Source: an uncultured Collinsella sp. (lineage in GTDB: Bacteria; Actinomycetota; Coriobacteriia; Coriobacteriales; Coriobacteriaceae). Taken from it: a stretch of 18,268 bases of DNA. The notes below the pieces were generated by a model. It did not search any database. It was not told the origin of the DNA and worked only from the letters and a program-made list of their open reading frames with translations. The DNA lies in contig CATYJU010000039.1 of the NCBI GenBank assembly GCA_958407995.1, positions 1-18,268 on the forward strand. The letters are read 5' to 3'. This document shows positions 14,287 through 18,268 of this stretch, one piece after another. How positions within the stretch are numbered: position 1 is the first letter of the stretch; every line of letters begins with the position of its first letter. Both the position numbers and the translations under genes were made by a program.

Positions 14287-14421
14287 GTTGTGCAACGATT
14301 AATTGTGCCCCCTCACACCTCTTGTTGCTACCGTTGCCCGATATGTTTGCGCGGCGACATCGGTACGCGCGAGGCGGTCATTACAATTGGCATCGTGTTG
14401 CGATTTAGGGGGAACGTTTTG

Positions 14422-16218
14422 GTGTCTGAACAGGTAAATAATGGTTGTGCTGCCGACTTTGGCGTGCGTTTGATCGGCTGTGCCGACGATGCGGCTTTGC
14501 CCATTGGCATGCACGACTATGCGGAGGCTCTTGGTTGCTGCACGCTGGTCGACAAGACCATGTTTATTGCCGATGTGTTGGACTGCGACGCGTCCGTTGT
14601 GGTGTGCTGTCGACCCGAGGGTTTTGGCAAGAGCATGAACTTGTCGATGCTCAAGGCTTTTCTGGAGTGTCCCGCGGTCGGCCGCGCTGGTCACCGTTTG
14701 TTTGCCGATGCTCAGATTTGGGATGCGAACGGCGGGCGCTATCGGGATGAGTATGCTTGCTATCCGGTGATATCGCTGGACTTTTCTGGCGCTGCGAGGC
14801 GTGGCCCCGCTGTTGCCGGCGTCGTGCGCGATGCCCTTTCGGGCGAGTGCGCTCGCTTGTTGGCGCTCTTGGAGGCTCCGGATATAGCTCGAGATAAGGT
14901 GCGTCACATCGAACGCGTCGCGCGTGGCGTGGCGAGCGCGGACGAGGTTGACTCGGTGCTCGGTGTGCTCATAGAGCTGCTGGAGATTGCCTGCGATGAG
15001 CAGGTTGTATTGCTCGTTGATGGGTACGATGCGGCGTGGTCTCGCCGTGCGAGCGCGAGGGACGCTTCCGACGCCTATCCGGCAGAACTACTTGACCGTG
15101 TGCTGTTTGACGCCATTGCCACTGCGCGCGATTCGTTGCGGCTGACGTGTCTGATGGGGGAGCGTCCCGGTCCTGCCGAAGCGGCGCTTTCTTCGCGCGG
15201 CTGCTCGTATTGTCTGACGACGCCGCTGTCGGCATGGTGTGACCGTTGGTTCGGTTTTTCGGATGCCGAGGTCGAGGCTCTTTTGAATCATGCTGGGCGC
15301 GAGGAATATCTGGATGATGCGCGTGAATGGCTCGAGGGGTATCGGTTTGGCAGGGCCTATTGCTCGAGTCCAGAGCGTGTGATCGGTTTTCTGGGCCGAG
15401 GCTGCACGGCGCCTGTGCGTGCCGATCTGTATGGATATGCCGATTGCCTGAGTAGGGTAGTTGCCGGGTGGAATCTCGACCGCCTTTCGGACTTGTTTGA
15501 TTTGCTCGAGGCCCATGGGTGCGTTGAGGTCCCGCTTTGTTTGGGCACTGCAGAGCCAGATGTCTCGCCTGACGATGGCATGTGGACAGCGCTATATCTG
15601 TCCGGTTTTCTCACGACGGATATGACTGAGGAGCCAGAGCATGGCGATCGCCTCCGTGCTTTGCGATTGCCCAATAAAGAGCTTCGCCAGGCCTTGCGTC
15701 TAGTGATTGTTGAGTGGTTTGAGTGCGCTGCCGAAGACATTCGAGACGTCGATGCGTTTCGCGACGGGCTGTGCCGTGGGAACGAGGATACCGTGAGGCG
15801 GGCGCTAAGCCGCATCCTGGGGGATGCGGGAATCGGTGAGACCGACCCAGATAAGCCGCTGCCATATCATCTGCTCTTGCAGGGGCTCTGCTTTGGCTTG
15901 CCGGGCTATGCCAATCCTGCCTCGAGGCGAAAGTGTGGCGCAGGTCGCTGGGACATCCAGGTTTTCCCTACGGGTGCTGTGTTCGACGTAGCAGATACGA
16001 TTGGCATGCTGGGCGAGCGCCCGCTGATAACGATTAACTTGATGTATGACCCCGATGTGGATGCGCTGGGCCTGGAATTGCTGGCCGTGCAGTCGCTACT
16101 CGACATAGAGCGCGACGGCATCGACGAAATCCGTGTACCGCGCCCCGGCGTGGGTCGCATGCGCTGGGGGTTCGGTTTTGATGGGCAGCATGTGGCTACG
16201 GTGTGCCAGCGGCTTTAA
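14422..16218 (+). CDS. AAA-ATPase-like / PDDEXK_9-like protein with altered key residues
   Basis: 598 aa from a GTG start with AGGGGGA 8 bases upstream; the frame is open back to 14290, but that part lies in the previous terminator. The pattern matches the AAA-ATPase_like family common in gut anaerobes: LPIGMHDYAEA (26-36), LVDKTMFIADVL (42-53), the P-loop region RPEGFGKSMNLSML (64-77; family RPRRFGKT), Walker B VVLLVDGYDAAW (195-206; family has Glu where G201 stands), WLEGYRFG (303-310), ALYLSGFLTT and LPNKELRQAL. The C-terminus resembles PDDEXK_9 (YHLLLQGL, then GAGRWDIQV around 506-514), but I see no E-x-K after it. The family's function is unknown; a defence or mobile role is often suspected. 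It is unusually Cys-rich for a cytoplasmic protein and ends 24 bp from the convergent glycosyltransferase. Confidence 0.8.
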   Translation: MSEQVNNGCAADFGVRLIGCADDAALPIGMHDYAEALGCCTLVDKTMFIADVLDCDASVVVCCRPEGFGKSMNLSMLKAFLECPAVGRAGHRLFADAQIWDANGGRYRDEYACYPVISLDFSGAARRGPAVAGVVRDALSGECARLLALLEAPDIARDKVRHIERVARGVASADEVDSVLGVLIELLEIACDEQVVLLVDGYDAAWSRRASARDASDAYPAELLDRVLFDAIATARDSLRLTCLMGERPGPAEAALSSRGCSYCLTTPLSAWCDRWFGFSDAEVEALLNHAGREEYLDDAREWLEGYRFGRAYCSSPERVIGFLGRGCTAPVRADLYGYADCLSRVVAGWNLDRLSDLFDLLEAHGCVEVPLCLGTAEPDVSPDDGMWTALYLSGFLTTDMTEEPEHGDRLRALRLPNKELRQALRLVIVEWFECAAEDIRDVDAFRDGLCRGNEDTVRRALSRILGDAGIGETDPDKPLPYHLLLQGLCFGLPGYANPASRRKCGAGRWDIQVFPTGAVFDVADTIGMLGERPLITINLMYDPDVDALGLELLAVQSLLDIERDGIDEIRVPRPGVGRMRWGFGFDGQHVATVCQRL

Positions 16219-16242
16219 GCGCTGAGATGTTTCCGGCTTCCG

Positions 16243-17262
16243 TTACTTGGTGGCCTTCATGGGCGGCATGGGCTTCCAGTTGGGGTCCTTGATGATCTTG
16301 CGGGCGTCCTTCATGCCGCGGCGCAGCGCCGGAATTCCGGTCTTAAAGCACTTGTCAACGGCTGCCAGGCGAATGAACTCCTTGCAGAAGGTCGCGGCGT
16401 TGCCCAGACGGAACAGCACGGGGTGATAGTCGCCGTAGATTTGCATGTAGCGTGCCAGATAACCGCGGTTGCGCATGATGTAGTAGCGGTTGGTGTCGCT
16501 CGTGGAGTTGAGCTGGCGCTTGCCGGCGATATCCCAGTTGGAGACGGCGCGGGCGCGCTTGAGCACCACGTCGGCGACCACGGCGGCGGGGAAGTGCTGG
16601 CTGGCTACGTAGCCGTAGCAGGCATCGTCGCCGTAGATAAAGAAGCGCGCGTCGGGCAGGCCAATCTTGTCGACCACGCGGCGCGAGAACATGCCGCCCT
16701 CAAAGCACAGCTGGTTCATGGCGCGGTAGCCCTCGGGGCCCAAGTCCCACTTGGCGACGGGGTTGGGAATGCCGAGCGAAAGGATGAGCTGGTACTGCCA
16801 AAAGAAGGCGCCGCCGTCAAAGTCCAGGCGCGAACCCTGGATGACGTCGTAGCGGTCGGTCCACTTGGCCAAGCGCTCGATGCCTTCGGGGATGACGAGC
16901 ACGTCGTCGTCCATGACCCAGAACCACTGGGCCCCCAAGTCGTAGGCGCATTTAGTGCCGGCGGAGAAGCCGCCCGCACCGCCGCCGTTTTCGAGCTGCG
17001 GGGCATAGATGATACGGTCGGTGCCGCCCTGCGCGTCGGGCTGCTCGGTGTCGATTCCCCACAGGTTGGCCAGGCGCTCGTTGAATGCGGTGCACATGGC
17101 CTCGGTCTCGCGCGAATTCTCGTTATCGACAATCACGATGCGCCAGGGCGTTGCTGTGAGCTCGGTCATGGAGTCGAACAAGTTGGCCAGGAGTTCCTGG
17201 CGCTTGTACGTAACGACGACGATGGCGAGCTTGTCGATGGGGGCGGGAAGGGTTGAAGGCAT
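16243..17262 (-). CDS. Family 2 glycosyltransferase (galactofuranosyl/rhamnosyl-transferase type)
   Basis: 339 aa, GT-A fold. KLAIVVVTYKRQELLANLFDS opens the domain (11-31), followed by IVIVDNENS (42-50), ENGGGAGGFSAG (91-102), the metal-binding DDD motif in WFWVMDDDVLV (D118-D120) and FFIYGDDACYGY (207-218), a combination typical of GlfT2-like and rhamnosyl GT2 enzymes. It lacks clear membrane helices, so it probably works at the inner face of the membrane on polysaccharide or glycolipid precursors. The start at 17262 has AAAGGA 11 bases upstream, a slightly long gap. Longer in-frame starts to 17397 add an atypical extension over the likely promoter. The neighbouring acyltransferase-like gene supports a surface-polysaccharide locus. 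Confidence 0.88.
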   Translation of the reverse strand: MPSTLPAPIDKLAIVVVTYKRQELLANLFDSMTELTATPWRIVIVDNENSRETEAMCTAFNERLANLWGIDTEQPDAQGGTDRIIYAPQLENGGGAGGFSAGTKCAYDLGAQWFWVMDDDVLVIPEGIERLAKWTDRYDVIQGSRLDFDGGAFFWQYQLILSLGIPNPVAKWDLGPEGYRAMNQLCFEGGMFSRRVVDKIGLPDARFFIYGDDACYGYVASQHFPAAVVADVVLKRARAVSNWDIAGKRQLNSTSDTNRYYIMRNRGYLARYMQIYGDYHPVLFRLGNAATFCKEFIRLAAVDKCFKTGIPALRRGMKDARKIIKDPNWKPMPPMKATK

Positions 17263-17337
17263 GGGGCAATATATCCTTTCACGCGCGGCGCGCATGCGCT
17301 GCACGGAAGCTATCGAATACGTCCTTGGGACTGTCCT

Positions 17338-17368
17338 ATTGTAAAGGCTCGGCGCACCTTGACGGCAA
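17338..17368 (-). promoter_or_regulatory. Candidate promoter of the glycosyltransferase gene
   Basis: On the minus strand a TACAAT -10 box (17338-17343) is preceded by TTGCCG (17363-17368) at a 19-bp spacing, longer than ideal. The leader would be about 70 nt. Confidence 0.3.
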
Positions 17369-17432
17369 GCTTTGAATAAAACGCAGGAACCTGCCACGGC
17401 TGTAGCGGCTTTAGCGTCTGACGGCAGCGTTT

Positions 17433-18268
17433 CTATTGCCGCTTGAGCTTGCGAGCGATAAAGCTTCTGGCTGCATCGATGATGAGAAGTGCCAGAGCAA
17501 AGACGATGCTAATGACGGTACCCGTGACGATGTATATAGCTACCGGGCTGTTTTGGCTGACCAGTATGTTTGCGAGCAACGTATTGAAGACGGGACGCCA
17601 CAGGCTACTGGTGAGTGACTGCATCACATAGAAACCAAGCGTGGCGGTCGATAAGGTGACGATGACACCTGCAGTCCGCGGATTGCCTGAGGCACTGCGT
17701 CGGGTTGCCGCAAAGAGCAGGCAGGCGGCAGCGAGGGCAAACGAGATCAGCGAGGTCGATTTGTAGGAGAGGATTGTCATCGCTGTGAGGTTGTCGGTGA
17801 AGGAGAGTGCTCCTTCCAGGATGATGGTGAGCACCAAAACCGTTACGAGCGAGCGCATGCCCAAGGCGCCCACCCTGTCCGAATCCATGACATCGGTAAC
17901 GTCGCGGAGCAGTCCGCCGATCAAGAACGCGACTACGTACGTGACGGCGCTCATGAACTTTTGGAGCCAAGAAAACTCGCCGGCGCTTGTCGCACTCATA
18001 GCGGCTAAATACCCGTTAACAACAAATGCGAGGATGCCAACGGCGATGACCGTCGCCGTGTAGCTCTTCCGGGGGAGTCGACTCCTTGCTAGTCCAAACC
18101 ATGGCGCCATGAAGACCGTGGCGGCATAGACCCAAATGAACTCGAGTCCCAGGGTATACCAGTTGTGCGTGTTGAGGGCTACATCAGGAATGGGTGAGAC
18201 GACCGTGGACCACGCCTTGATTATCAACTTCATCCGAACACCTCCCACATTCATCCGTACATGTGCGG
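17433..18268 (-). CDS. Acyltransferase 3-like membrane protein, 5' end outside window
   Basis: At least 273 residues. The frame stays open to the window edge, so the ATG at 18254 is probably internal and the N-terminal part is missing. About seven hydrophobic segments are visible. NTHNWYTLGLEFIWVYAATVFMAPW resembles the mid-protein WY...LY...P segment of acyltransferase 3 (OafA/OatA-like) enzymes, and ATLGFYVMQSL resembles their late SFGIYLIH motif. The C-terminus is basic (ARKLKRQ). Such enzymes acylate cell-surface sugars, which fits the downstream glycosyltransferase. The family call is tentative because the catalytic His/Arg region lies outside the window. Confidence 0.6.
   Translation of the reverse strand, partial: AHVRMNVGGVRMKLIIKAWSTVVSPIPDVALNTHNWYTLGLEFIWVYAATVFMAPWFGLARSRLPRKSYTATVIAVGILAFVVNGYLAAMSATSAGEFSWLQKFMSAVTYVVAFLIGGLLRDVTDVMDSDRVGALGMRSLVTVLVLTIILEGALSFTDNLTAMTILSYKSTSLISFALAAACLLFAATRRSASGNPRTAGVIVTLSTATLGFYVMQSLTSSLWRPVFNTLLANILVSQNSPVAIYIVTGTVISIVFALALLIIDAARSFIARKLKRQ

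Noticed and set aside
12360..14296. Shared 12-mer TTGTTGTGCAAC before and after the wall-protein gene (12360-12371 and 14285-14296)
   Set aside because: Several shared 12-mers are expected by chance in 18 kb, and the second copy lies in the tail of a terminator, so I do not treat them as paired flanks.
14290..14421. Upstream-extended start (GTG at 14290) for the AAA-ATPase-like gene
   Set aside because: It lies immediately after the terminator T-run of the previous gene, has no ribosome site, and adds residues without family likeness. GTG at 14422 has AGGGGGA upstream.
1..18268. CRISPR array or complete insertion sequence
   Set aside because: I saw no regularly spaced identical repeats with unique spacers, and no transposase flanked by clear terminal inverted repeats and target duplications.

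Overview
The window looks like a high-GC Gram-positive gut actinobacterium of class Coriobacteriia, most likely Collinsella or a close relative. This rests on recognition of protein types and style, not on a search: an actinobacterial/Firmicutes-type SUF operon (sufCBDSU), an Rrf2-type Fe-S regulator, a GGGtGRT protein, and a sortase-anchored wall protein with an LPXTG-like signal.

Left part (1-3357): the 3' two thirds of a tRNA-Lys(CUU) is followed by its terminator. A second, slightly diverged copy of the tRNA 3' tail plus terminator lies exactly 177 bp downstream, a pattern typical of an integration (att) locus. Next come a DinD-like gene (minus strand) and an FAD-dependent oxidoreductase of the NadB/FrdA superfamily (minus). 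A non-coding stretch of about 490 bp then holds a large imperfect inverted repeat (3067-3279).

Middle part (3358-12305): two iron-sulfur modules lie side by side. The first is a two-gene minus-strand operon of an IscU-like scaffold (4381-5115) and a GGGtGRT protein (3358-4362), a conserved pair whose biochemical role I do not know. The second is the minus-strand operon sufC-sufB-sufD-sufS-sufU (11651 to 6406). Its genes overlap or nearly touch, and it is transcribed away from an IscR-like Rrf2 regulator (11874-12305, plus) across a shared 222-bp region. Between the two modules sits a REP-associated (RAYT-like) Y1/HUH transposase gene whose expected catalytic tyrosine appears to be serine. A 28-29-bp imperfect palindrome with GGGAYA and GYCCC ends occurs three times: once just after the RAYT gene, overlapping the end of sufU, and twice in the suf/rrf2 intergenic region. 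It therefore brackets the suf operon. It is either a REP/BIME-like dispersed element or, less likely, a regulator site.

Right part (12306-18268): a secreted, wall-anchored protein with a lysozyme/transglycosylase-like N-terminal domain, a long low-complexity stalk and an MPKTG sorting signal; a large AAA-ATPase-like/PDDEXK_9-like protein with several altered key residues; a family 2 (galactofuranosyl/rhamnosyl-type) glycosyltransferase; and the C-terminal part of a multi-pass membrane protein resembling acyltransferase 3 family enzymes, cut by the window edge. The last two suggest the edge of a surface-polysaccharide locus.

The best candidates for unexplained biology are the GGGtGRT/scaffold pair next to SUF, the RAYT-like gene with its palindromes, the 213-bp inverted repeat, and the altered AAA-ATPase-like protein.
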